Shown: positions 56,214 through 64,000 of the stretch, in pieces
How the letters are laid out: each line of letters begins with the position of its first letter
How positions within the stretch are numbered: the stretch's first letter is position 1
DNA from: Bradyrhizobium sp. NFR13
GTDB taxonomy: Bacteria; Pseudomonadota; Alphaproteobacteria; Rhizobiales; Xanthobacteraceae
DNA: 64,000 bases
Direction of reading: 5' to 3'
Assembly: GCF_900114605.1 (NCBI RefSeq)
Contig: NZ_FOTP01000003.1
Coordinates: forward strand, 620,001-684,000
Position numbers and translations under genes: made by a program
Notes under the pieces: model-generated
What the model saw: only the letters and a program-made list of their open reading frames with translations
Database searches by the model: none
What the model was told of the DNA's origin: nothing

Positions 56214-57548
56214 TTACGCCGCTTCGAATTGCCTGACGTCGTTCGACACGTCTCCGAGCGGGATCGAGATGGCAGCCCTGACGCCCTGGGCATCGCCGCG
56301 GTTGGCAATATCGAGGCTGAAGCCGTTACGATCCGCCGCTGTCCGGGCAATCGCCAATCCGAGCCCCGTGCCATCGATATCCATCGGCGCCGCACGGAAG
56401 AAGCGGTCATAGAGATACGGCACGGCGGATTCCGGTATCCCGCATCCGCTGTCGATCACCTCGATGACGAAATCCGTACCCCGGCGTGCAGCCTTGATGC
56501 TGACCGCGCCGCCGGCGCGCGTGTAACGCACCGCATTGTTGAGCAGATTCGAGACGATCAGCCGGAGATCGGCGGCACGGACATTCAATTCATCACGCGT
56601 CCCCGGTACGATCGCGAGTGAGACGCCCTTGGCCTCGGCGATGGAGACGAAGCCGGACACCACCAGCCGCACGAAGGCCTCGGCATCGACGACCTCGGCT
56701 TCGCTTTCGATGCCTGCATCGGCGCGCACCATTATCATCAGCTGGTTCACCGAATAGGAGGCCCTTCGAATCCCGTCGAGCAGGTCCTGCGCGATCTCAC
56801 GTTCAGGCGGATTGAGTTCGCGCGATCGCAGATTATCGATCTGGATCTGCAGGGCCGCGAGCGGAGTCCGCAATTCATGTGCCGCATCGGACACGAAGCG
56901 ACGCTGGGTCTCCAGCGCGGTCTGATGTCGCTCGATCAGGGAATTCATGGCCGTCACCAGCGGAGCGACTTCGACCGGGACGTCTTTCAGGCTCAGCGCG
57001 TCCTTCGCATCGGCGCTGCGTTGACCGATATCCGCCGATAGCGTTCCGAGCCCGGAGAGCACGCGCTTGACCGCCCACCGGATCATCAGCCATGCGATCG
57101 GAATGGCGACGATCAGCGGAACTGCAGCGCCCGCGGCCGCATAGGCGGCAACTTCCTCGCGCGCGCTCCAGCGCTGCGAGACCTGGATCGCATGCTGCGA
57201 GTCGCGCGACCGGAACACACGCCAGCGCTCTCCACCTGCGGTCACGTCGGCATAGCCGAGGTCCGGCTGAAACGGGATATCGACCGAAGGGCCTGAACGG
57301 TGAATCGGCTGTTTTGCCTGATCCCAGATCTGGATCACCAACTGGTCTTCCAGTTCGGCATCGATCCGCGGCTCGATATCCTGTCGGAACACCATGCCCG
57401 CCGTAAGCGCAACCTCGTGCAGAGCGTTGTCCTGAAAGCTGTTCACCTCGTATTTGACGAAATAGTAGGAGGTCACCGCGGCGGCGACGCCAACGACCAT
57501 GAGCAGACCAGTGACGTAAGTCATCACGGTCCTTCGCAGCGACGTCAT
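56214..57548 (-). CDS. Two-component sensor histidine kinase, TctE/QseC-like
   Basis: A 444-residue membrane kinase. Two membrane helices (about residues 10-30 and 145-165) frame a periplasmic domain of the 2CSK_N type. A HAMP-like linker follows, then the H-box FVSDAAHELRTPLAAL near 230-245, the N-box LIVSNLLNNAVRYTRAGG near 340-357, and the G-box VIDSGCGIPESAVPYLYDRF near 378-397. Its ATG overlaps the stop of the response regulator (ATGA), so the two are translated together. Unusually for this order, the regulator gene is first. Confidence 0.94.
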   Translation of the reverse strand: MTSLRRTVMTYVTGLLMVVGVAAAVTSYYFVKYEVNSFQDNALHEVALTAGMVFRQDIEPRIDAELEDQLVIQIWDQAKQPIHRSGPSVDIPFQPDLGYADVTAGGERWRVFRSRDSQHAIQVSQRWSAREEVAAYAAAGAAVPLIVAIPIAWLMIRWAVKRVLSGLGTLSADIGQRSADAKDALSLKDVPVEVAPLVTAMNSLIERHQTALETQRRFVSDAAHELRTPLAALQIQIDNLRSRELNPPEREIAQDLLDGIRRASYSVNQLMIMVRADAGIESEAEVVDAEAFVRLVVSGFVSIAEAKGVSLAIVPGTRDELNVRAADLRLIVSNLLNNAVRYTRAGGAVSIKAARRGTDFVIEVIDSGCGIPESAVPYLYDRFFRAAPMDIDGTGLGLAIARTAADRNGFSLDIANRGDAQGVRAAISIPLGDVSNDVRQFEAA

Positions 57549-58213
57549 GCGCCCTCCTTTGTCACCATCCAGCCTGCACCGCGGACATTGCGAACGATAT
57601 CCTTGTCGAATTTCTTGCGCAGCCCATGAATCAGCACATCGACTGCGTTGCTCTGGACCTCTTCGCCCCAGCCGTAAATCCGGCTCTCGATCTGACTACG
57701 CGACAGAATCTGCCCGGGACGTTCCATCAAGGCCTGGAGTACCGCAAATTCGCGCACCGACAGCAGTTGCTCGATATCGCGGAATGTCGCCACCTGCGTC
57801 GATGGATCGAGCGTGATCTCTGCGGACGTCATGAGCGATACCACGCGGCCATTGGCGCGGCGCGTGACCGCGCGGATCCGCGCGAGCAGTACCGGCAGTT
57901 CAAATGGCTTGACGATGTAGTCGTCTGCGCCGAGATCGAGGCCCGCCACCATGTCGGACACGCCATCCCGCGCGGTGATGATCAGGGCCGGCGTCGTCAT
58001 GCCTGCTTGCCGCTTCGCCTTGAGCACGTCGAGACCTGACATCTTGGGAAGGCCGATATCGATCAGCGCGATTGCGTATTCAGAGCGGTCCATCGCGGCG
58101 AAGCCATCGCGGCCATTGCGCGCCCAATCGACACTCATGCCATTCTCGCTCAGGCCGCGCACCAGCGCCTTGCCGAACATCGCATCGTCTTCGATCAACA
58201 AAACGCGCATCAC
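57545..58213 (-). CDS. Two-component response regulator, OmpR/TctD-like
   Basis: A 222-residue response regulator. The receiver domain (about residues 2-115) has the acidic pocket LLIEDDAM, the phosphorylated Asp in IALIDIGLPKM near 51 and Lys in DDYIVKPFELP near 101. The winged-helix output is near 130-218. The pair lies divergent to a TonB-dependent siderophore receptor and close to an iron uptake operon, so it may respond to the receptor's substrate, a siderophore or a tricarboxylate. Confidence 0.94.
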   Translation of the reverse strand: MMRVLLIEDDAMFGKALVRGLSENGMSVDWARNGRDGFAAMDRSEYAIALIDIGLPKMSGLDVLKAKRQAGMTTPALIITARDGVSDMVAGLDLGADDYIVKPFELPVLLARIRAVTRRANGRVVSLMTSAEITLDPSTQVATFRDIEQLLSVREFAVLQALMERPGQILSRSQIESRIYGWGEEVQSNAVDVLIHGLRKKFDKDIVRNVRGAGWMVTKEGA

Positions 58214-58614
58214 AAAATCTCATGCCTGCAGTAAATGTTTAACGTCAGCTCTCGCCATATGAACCAGCATCGGTTGAGACAACATCGCTCGCATCTCGAT
58301 ATTCCCTCACCCCTGTGCCGATGACCGCGGTGCTTGCGCGCATTGCAGCGCTTGTCCAGTGATCAATGGTCCAGCGCAGGTTACCCGCGACTCGTTCGTT
58401 TAGAACGATTACAAAATACTCTAGCGTCCAATGGTGCACAGATCACACAGCCTGGGCATATCCCTCGAAGTTCGATCTATTCTAAACGCCATCTAATTCG
58501 CGCCTAATACTCCGAATTGCAGATGTGTCCAAGTGTTTCCAGGGAGTCTTTCCGGGGAAGTACGAGGACCGCCGGCGTTTGCCTGAGCGGAGAGTTAAGT
58601 TCAGGGGCGCAATA
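58214..58614. other. Divergent region between regulator and TonB receptor
   Basis: This 401-base gap is AT-richer than its surroundings. It holds TTTAGAA at 58399-58405 and TTCTAAA at 58480-58486, half sites resembling the iron-control element bound by Irr in Rhizobiales, but not arranged as one complete palindrome. The leader of the receptor gene begins here. No gene is seen. Confidence 0.5.
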
Positions 58615-60915
58615 ATGAATTCCACGGCTTCTATCGGCGCGCGCAAGGCTCGTGCGCGCAAGACTTTTCTGATTTCGACGAGCGCAGCGGCGATGATCGC
58701 GGCGGGCTTCTGCATCGCAGAGCCAGCCATTGCGCAGACTGCAAATTCCGGCGCATCGACATTGCCACCGGTGCAGGTCGACGCTCCCAGCGCCCCCCGC
58801 GTCCGCCGTGCCAAGCCGCAGCGCGCCGCATCCGGCCGCGTCGCCCGGACACGCCCCGTTACGCCGCAGCCGGTTCGCCAGCCGCTTAGCGTCAACCCGC
58901 AGGACGCGCAGTCCGGCCAGGTCGGCTATATCACCCAGAATATTTCGAGCGGCACCAAGACCAACACCGCGCTCCTCAACGTGCCGCAATCCGTCACGGT
59001 GCTGACCAAGCAATTCATCCGGGATCAGGATTTCCGCAGCATCGGCGAAGCGGTTCGCTATGTGCCGGGCGTCGTTCCGCATCAGGGCGAAGGCAATCGC
59101 GATGACGTGGTGATTCGTGGCCAGCGCACCAATGCCGACTTCTTCATCGACGGCATCCGCGACGACGTGCAGTATTTCCGTGATCTCTACAACACTCAGC
59201 GCATCGAGGTCCTGAAGGGACCGAATGCGATGATCTTCGGTCGCGGCGGCGGCGGCGGCGTCATCAATCGCGTGCAGAAGGAAGCCGACGGCGTTCCGAT
59301 CCGCGAAGTGACGGTTCAGGGCGGCTCGTTCGACAACAAGCGCGTCACCATCGATACCGGCGGCGCCGTAAATGAAAATGTCGCGGCGCGCATCAACGCG
59401 ATGTACGAAAACTCCGGAAGCTATCGCGACTTCGTCAATCTTGAGCGCTACGGCATCAATCCGACTGTGACGATCCGCGGCGAGGACACCAAGGTCAAGC
59501 TCAGCTACGAATATCTGCATGACGATCGCACCGCGGATCGCGGCATCCCGGCGCAAGGCACGGTGCCCGCGCCCACGAACGCACGTCCGACGGTGCCATT
59601 CGCAACCAATGCATCGACCTTCTTCGGCAATCCGGACCAGAGCTATTCGAAGCAGGAAGTCCACATCGCGAACGCCGTAATCGACCATGATTTCAACAAC
59701 GGACTCTCGGTCAAGAATTCGTCGCGCTACGCCAACTACGACAAGTTCTATCAGAACGTCTTCCCGACCACGACGTACTTCGTGGACCCCTCGGGCCAGG
59801 CGTCAATCTCCGCTTATAATAACCTGGCCCAGCGCGAAAATCTGTTCAATCAGACCGACTGGACTTACAAGACCAATACCGGCCCCGTGCTGCACACGAT
59901 TGTCTTCGGTACCGAATTCGGACGGCAGAACACGTTCAGCTTCCGCAACACCGGCCAGTTCAACGGCAGCCCCACCCGGCTTGTCCCGGCGTCCAACCCA
60001 ACGGTTTTCGAGCCGTGGTCATTCCCGCATGCCGCCACCGACACCAGCGCCTATGCGACGCTCGACATCGCATCGGTCTATGTACAGGACCAGATCGAAG
60101 TCAGCCGATACCTGCAATTCATCGGCGGCGTTCGTTACGATCGCTTCGACCTCACCTCACAGAACCTCAATCCGGGCGGCACTCTCGACAGCCGTGTCGA
60201 CAACCTTGTCTCGCCGCGCGCCGGCGTGATCATCAAGCCGGTCGACAACGTTTCGGTCTATGGCAGCTACAGCATTTCGTATCTGCCAAGCGCCGGCGAC
60301 CAGTTTAGTTCTCTGACGCCGAGCCTCGCGGTCACCGTGCCGGAGAAATTCATCAACAATGAAGTCGGCGTGAAGTGGGACATTACCCCACGGCTACAGG
60401 CCTCCGCGGCCATCTACGACCTAGACCGAGAGAACCAGAGGTTTATCGTGGGCGGCCAGGTCGTCGCCCTGGGCAAGACCAACACCAAGGGTGCCGAACT
60501 CAGCCTGACCGGCTATGTTACCGATCAGTGGCAGATCACCGGCGGCTACGCCTACACCGATGCGCGCATCATCGATGCCAGCTCCGCCACGATCGTCCCG
60601 GGCAACCGCGTCGGCCTGGTGCCACTCAACACCTTCACCATGTGGAACAAATATCAGTTCAACGAGATGTGGGGTGCCGGCCTTGGCGTCATCCATTACG
60701 ATGACTTCTTCGCCACGTCGGATGATACTGTGAAGCTGAAAGCCTTCACGCGCGTCGATGCCGCCGTTTACTTCCGGCTCGACAAGACGTGGCGTGCCCA
60801 GCTGAACATCGAGAACCTGTTCGACACCAGCTACTACGCCACGGCTGACGCCCCCAACAACATCACGCCTGGCTCGCCGCGCGCGTTCCGGGCATCGGTG
60901 ACGGCCAACTTCTAA
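58615..60915 (+). CDS. TonB-dependent siderophore receptor, Fiu/FhuE-like
   Basis: A 766-residue outer-membrane receptor. The signal peptide is cut after AIAQ (near residue 42). An Arg/Pro/Ala-rich region (about 55-105) precedes the plug domain. The plug contains VPQSVTVLTKQFIRDQ near 125-140, DDVVIRGQRTNADFFIDGIR near 162-181 and VLKGPNAMIFGRGGGGGVIN near 200-219, and the 22-stranded barrel ends ASVTANF with the terminal Phe. The ATG at 58615 has AGGGGC upstream; an earlier in-frame start at 58525 adds no family sequence. It probably takes up a catecholate or hydroxamate ferric siderophore. Confidence 0.95.
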   Translation: MNSTASIGARKARARKTFLISTSAAAMIAAGFCIAEPAIAQTANSGASTLPPVQVDAPSAPRVRRAKPQRAASGRVARTRPVTPQPVRQPLSVNPQDAQSGQVGYITQNISSGTKTNTALLNVPQSVTVLTKQFIRDQDFRSIGEAVRYVPGVVPHQGEGNRDDVVIRGQRTNADFFIDGIRDDVQYFRDLYNTQRIEVLKGPNAMIFGRGGGGGVINRVQKEADGVPIREVTVQGGSFDNKRVTIDTGGAVNENVAARINAMYENSGSYRDFVNLERYGINPTVTIRGEDTKVKLSYEYLHDDRTADRGIPAQGTVPAPTNARPTVPFATNASTFFGNPDQSYSKQEVHIANAVIDHDFNNGLSVKNSSRYANYDKFYQNVFPTTTYFVDPSGQASISAYNNLAQRENLFNQTDWTYKTNTGPVLHTIVFGTEFGRQNTFSFRNTGQFNGSPTRLVPASNPTVFEPWSFPHAATDTSAYATLDIASVYVQDQIEVSRYLQFIGGVRYDRFDLTSQNLNPGGTLDSRVDNLVSPRAGVIIKPVDNVSVYGSYSISYLPSAGDQFSSLTPSLAVTVPEKFINNEVGVKWDITPRLQASAAIYDLDRENQRFIVGGQVVALGKTNTKGAELSLTGYVTDQWQITGGYAYTDARIIDASSATIVPGNRVGLVPLNTFTMWNKYQFNEMWGAGLGVIHYDDFFATSDDTVKLKAFTRVDAAVYFRLDKTWRAQLNIENLFDTSYYATADAPNNITPGSPRAFRASVTANF

Positions 60916-60929
60916 GATCTCTCATCGCA

Positions 60930-60961
60930 GGCCGCAGGTAAGCCGTTGCTTATCTGCGGCC
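60930..60961 (+). terminator. Strong hairpin after the TonB receptor
   Basis: GGCCGCAGGTAAGC and GCTTATCTGCGGCC form a 14-base stem (one G-T pair) around CGTT. No T run follows, so it may be a stability element or a factor-dependent terminator. Confidence 0.6.
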
Positions 60962-61080
60962 CGCTTGTTCGAATTGGAATCAATCTAACCTTCGTCCACG
61001 CGACGTTCCGTCACTGACATTCGAGCGCCCGCTACGCTACTCATCTGCCATTGCCATCGCCCCCTTGCCGGAGCCATTTC

Positions 61081-62097
61081 ATGATCAAAAATCACGCCCT
61101 CGCCACCGCCCTCGTCTTCGCCGCCCTCGGTGCTTCCGCGCTGCAGGCTGCCGAAGAGGTCAATGTCTATACCTATCGCGAGACCAAGCTCGTACAGCCG
61201 ATCTTCGAGGCCTTCACCAAGGACACCGGCGTGAAGGTCAATGTGATCTCGGCCAGTTCGGGCCTCGAGCAGCGCATGAAGGCCGAAGGCGCCAACAGCC
61301 CGGCGGACGTGCTGCTGACGGTGGATATCGGCCGCATCGATGAGGCCGTGCAGGCGGGCGTGACGCAGCCGATGAAATCCGAGGTGATCGAGAAGATCGT
61401 GCCGGCGCAATATCGCGATCCCGACGGCCACTGGGCCGGCATCTCGATGCGCGCCCGCGTGATCTATGCGTCGAAGGATCGCGTCAAGCAGGACGCCATC
61501 ACCTATGAGGAACTGGCCGATCCGAAGTGGAAGGGCAAGATCTGCATCCGCTCCGGCCAGCACATCTACAATAACGGCCTGTTCGCCGCCTATGTCGCCA
61601 AGCACGGCGAGGCCAAGGCCGAAGAATGGCTGCGCGGCGTGAAAGCCAATCTGGCGCAGAAGCCGTCCGGCGGCGACCGCGAGACCGCGCGCGACGTCGC
61701 GGCCGGCAAATGCGATCTCGGTATCGGCAATACCTATTACTGGGCGCTGATGATGAATGCCGATCCCGACAAGAAGCCATGGGCCGAGGCCACCAGGGTG
61801 ATACTGCCGACTTTCGAAGGCGGCGGCACCCATGTGAACCTGTCCGGCGTGCTGCTGGCCAAACATGCGCCGAACAAGGCCAATGCCATGAAGCTGATCG
61901 AATGGCTCGCCGGTGAGCATGCCCAGCAGGTCTATGCCGACGCCAATTACGAATATCCCGTGCGCGCCGGCATCGCTGTGAACCCGACGATCGCGGGTTA
62001 CGGCAAGCTCAATGCCGATCCGATGCCCATCGCCAAGATTGCCGCCAACCGCAAGGCCGCGTCGACGCTGGTGGACAAGGTCGGGTTTGATAATTGA
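61081..62097 (+). CDS. Fe(3+) ABC transporter substrate-binding protein (FbpA/AfuA/FutA type)
   Basis: A 338-residue periplasmic ferric-binding protein. The signal peptide is cut after LQAAE (near residue 21). Family motifs are VNVYTYRETKLVQPIFEAF near 24-42, ISMRARVIYASKDRV near 121-135 and CDLGIGNTYYW near 216-226, where the paired tyrosines coordinate iron. The ATG at 61081 is preceded by CCGGAG. It is the first gene of an iron ABC operon, followed by a permease after a 219-base gap containing hairpins and a short repeat. Confidence 0.95.
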   Translation: MIKNHALATALVFAALGASALQAAEEVNVYTYRETKLVQPIFEAFTKDTGVKVNVISASSGLEQRMKAEGANSPADVLLTVDIGRIDEAVQAGVTQPMKSEVIEKIVPAQYRDPDGHWAGISMRARVIYASKDRVKQDAITYEELADPKWKGKICIRSGQHIYNNGLFAAYVAKHGEAKAEEWLRGVKANLAQKPSGGDRETARDVAAGKCDLGIGNTYYWALMMNADPDKKPWAEATRVILPTFEGGGTHVNLSGVLLAKHAPNKANAMKLIEWLAGEHAQQVYADANYEYPVRAGIAVNPTIAGYGKLNADPMPIAKIAANRKAASTLVDKVGFDN

Positions 62098-62115
62098 GCC
62101 CCGCTATTGCTCCGT

Positions 62116-62189
62116 AGGCTGTGATGATGCACAGCCTGTCAGTATGTTGTCCCTGCCTTGTGCGCCTGCAGCGCACACGGGGCGGGGAC
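62116..62189 (+). promoter_or_regulatory. Two hairpins in the fbpA-fbpB spacer
   Basis: AGGCTGTG/CACAGCCT (62116-62137) is followed by a longer, imperfect hairpin from GTCCCTGCC to GGCGGGGAC (62149-62189). Such elements often protect the upstream message, raising binding protein over permease. No terminator T run is seen. Confidence 0.55.
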
Positions 62190-62256
62190 CATACGCACCG
62201 AACTCTCGGTAGGACGCTGTGGCTACGGCAATTTCTGACTTACTTCTCCTGGGTGT

Positions 62257-62283
62257 ATGGATCCCCGCCTTCGCGGGGATGAC
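62257..62283. repeat. Short palindromic repeat reading MDPRLRGDD in frame
   Basis: ATGG-ATCCCCGC-CTTC-GCGGGGAT-GAC contains a perfect 8-base inverted repeat (62261-62280). Copies of this sequence are common intergenic repeats in bacteria and give false N-termini that read MDPR-RGDD, as here before the iron permease. Confidence 0.8.
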
Positions 62284-62316
62284 GTGCGGAGAGTACCCCG
62301 GCGGGCATGCACGCCC

Positions 62317-63957
62317 GTGAGGCCTTCCCGCACCGAAGCGCTCGCGATTCTCGTCGCAATTGCCACCGCGCTCCTTGTGGCTGCGCCTGTCATCAGCATT
62401 GCGCTACTCGCGCTGCAGCCGGAGCCCGAGCTTTGGCAGCATCTGATCGCCTATGTGTTGCCGCAGGCGCTGCGCGACACCGCAGCCCTCCTGATCGGCG
62501 TCGGTATCGTCACGCTCATGGTCGGTGCGGGCACCGCATGGCTGGTCTCGGCGCATGATTTCCCCGGCCGCGCGCTTATGCTCTGGCTCTTGCCGCTGCC
62601 GCTCGCGATCCCGACCTATCTCGCCGCTTACGTCTATGTGGACCTGTTCGAGCCCCTGGGCCTCGTCCATCGCGCATTGGCAACGGCACTGTCATTGCCT
62701 GGTGCGATCGGATGGCTGCCGAGCCTGCGTTCGTTGCACGGCGCCATCTTCGTGATCGGCATCGTGTTGTATCCTTACGTCTATCTCTCTGCCCGCGCGA
62801 TGTTCCAGCATCGCAGTGCCGATTTTGCTGAAGCCGCGAAGATACTCGGTGCGGATCGCTGGACGACGTTCCGCCGTGTCTCGCTACCGATGGCGCGCCC
62901 CGCCCTCGCTGTGGGCCTCGCGCTTGTATCGCTGGAAACGCTGAACGATATCGGCGCCAGCGAATATCTGGGCATTCGTACACTCACCGTCTCGGTTTTT
63001 ACGACCTGGCTCAACCGCGGCAGCCTTGCAGGTGCTGCGCAGCTGTCATTGTTCATGCTCGCCATCGTCGGGGTGCTGATCGCCATCGAGCGCTTCGGCC
63101 GCCGCGAAGGCAGCGTGGAGTTCTCTTCGGAGAATCCGAGACTGGCACCGCGCACGCCTTTGACGGGCGCGCGCGGATGGCTTGCTTTCACCGCCTGTCT
63201 CCTCCCTGCCCTGCTCGGCTTCGCCGTGCCCTTGCTCTATCTGCTGCGCGAGAGCCTGCGCCGCGGTCTGCTATCGATGGACACGACAGTGTGGCGCGAT
63301 GCGGGCCACACCATCGCGCTGGCCGCAATTGCCACCGGAGCCGCGCTGCTTCTCGGGCTTGTGGTGATCGTCGCTCAGCGTTGGCGTGCTTCGCGGCTGA
63401 CCAACCTGTCGCTCGCTGTCGCCCAGACCGGCTATGCGCTGCCCGGAACGGTGCTGGCGCTGGGTTTGCTGACGCCGGTCCTGTTCGTGGACAATGGATT
63501 CAGCATGCTCGCCGGATGGCTCGGTCTCGCATCGCCCGGGCTTGTCATGGTCGGCTCCGGCGCCGCCGTGGTGATCGCCTATGTAATCCGCTTCCTGGCT
63601 GTGCCGACCGGTTTCATCAAAGCTGGCTTCGAGCACATCCCCGTCGATTACGACGACAGCGCCCGTGCCGCCGGCGCACCCGAAATCACCACACTGCGCG
63701 TGATTCAACTGCCGCTATTGCGTCCGGCATTGCTTGGCGCCGCCATCGTGGTCTTTGTCGACTGCCTGAAGGAGCTGCCGGCAACGCTACTGCTGCGGCC
63801 TTTGAATGTCGAAACGCTCGCGACATCGATCTATCAGTATGCCAGTCGCGGCAGTTTCGAAGAGGGCGCACTCGCTGCACTGCTGATCGTCGCTGCGAGC
63901 ATCGGTCCCGTTGTGTGGCTGACGCGCTTCGCCGACGTGCCCAGCGGACCAGTCTAG
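62317..63957 (+). CDS. Fe(3+) ABC transporter permease, two-domain (FbpB/AfuB/FutB type)
   Basis: An inner-membrane permease of about 546 residues in which two BPD_transp_1 units are fused, as usual in ferric-iron systems. Coupling motifs are EAAKILGADRWTTFRRVSLP near residues 171-190 and DSARAAGAPEITTLRVIQLP near 448-467. Roughly 12 membrane helices are visible. The GTG at 62317 is the likely start. The frame stays open to ATG 62257, but that extension is made of the palindromic repeat. The matching ATPase should lie just beyond the window end. Confidence 0.93.
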   Translation: MRPSRTEALAILVAIATALLVAAPVISIALLALQPEPELWQHLIAYVLPQALRDTAALLIGVGIVTLMVGAGTAWLVSAHDFPGRALMLWLLPLPLAIPTYLAAYVYVDLFEPLGLVHRALATALSLPGAIGWLPSLRSLHGAIFVIGIVLYPYVYLSARAMFQHRSADFAEAAKILGADRWTTFRRVSLPMARPALAVGLALVSLETLNDIGASEYLGIRTLTVSVFTTWLNRGSLAGAAQLSLFMLAIVGVLIAIERFGRREGSVEFSSENPRLAPRTPLTGARGWLAFTACLLPALLGFAVPLLYLLRESLRRGLLSMDTTVWRDAGHTIALAAIATGAALLLGLVVIVAQRWRASRLTNLSLAVAQTGYALPGTVLALGLLTPVLFVDNGFSMLAGWLGLASPGLVMVGSGAAVVIAYVIRFLAVPTGFIKAGFEHIPVDYDDSARAAGAPEITTLRVIQLPLLRPALLGAAIVVFVDCLKELPATLLLRPLNVETLATSIYQYASRGSFEEGALAALLIVAASIGPVVWLTRFADVPSGPV

Positions 63958-64000
63958 GGCCAGCTAGACGGCTGAGACCTGACCGCTCTTTCGCGACTCC

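Overview
The window comes from a GC-rich alphaproteobacterial chromosome, most likely the Bradyrhizobium/Rhodopseudomonas/Afipia/Tardiphaga group (Nitrobacteraceae). The evidence is: ABC and Bug/TTT transporters packed next to small catabolic operons, an FNR-type regulator with FixK/FNR boxes, paired phasins, a PleC/PdhS-type kinase, a long CarB with a charged insertion, and a tRNA-His with a G1-U72 pair, A73 and no G-1. No phage, transposase or CRISPR array is visible. The accessory content is metabolic and regulatory.

Layout. 0-4.1 kb: the end of a branched-chain-amino-acid-type ABC operon (binding protein, LivH, a fused LivM-LivG, LivF). 4.3-10.4 kb: a cyclase-family hydrolase and an FAH-family hydrolase transcribed leftward, facing a NitT/TauT-type uptake operon with its own GntR/FCD regulator; dispersed palindromic repeats sit at the edges. 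10.6-16 kb: phosphoglucomutase, a 34-residue membrane protein, an FNR-type regulator with twin FNR boxes, an unknown protein, and an RTX calcium-binding protein. 16.5-20.7 kb: a tctCBA tricarboxylate transporter operon with a LysR gene. 21-22.3 kb: two VOC proteins and tRNA-Met/Ile2(CAT). 22.3-28.9 kb: a probable meta-cleavage aromatic degradation operon (GntR regulator, ACMSD-like decarboxylase, extradiol dioxygenase, flavin monooxygenase, FAH hydrolase, Bug-type binding protein).

29-40 kb: Dps, a methyltransferase, a degenerate tRNA-like element, an ArsR/MFS pair with two matching operators, carB, greA, DoxX, Lrp, trxB and LysR, then a candidate small RNA that shows an anti-Shine-Dalgarno loop and ends in a strong terminator. 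40-49 kb: copper ATPase and CsoR repressor with operator, an MHYT-GGDEF-EAL protein, an orphan ParA, small membrane and secreted proteins, an SGNH hydrolase and tRNA-His. 49-53.7 kb: two phasins and a PdhS/PleC-like kinase with a CtrA-like box upstream. 53.7-56.2 kb: NnrS, pseudoazurin and a Crp/Fnr regulator around an NnrR-type box, a nitric-oxide-response module. 56.2-64 kb: a TctE/TctD-like two-component system, a TonB-dependent siderophore receptor and the start of a ferric-iron ABC operon that runs out of the window.

The observations most worth following are the anti-SD-loop RNA at about 40 kb, the 76-nt tRNA-like element at 30.5 kb, the FNR-box architecture at 12.5-13.4 kb with its small membrane protein, and the uncharacterised aromatic cluster at 22-29 kb.
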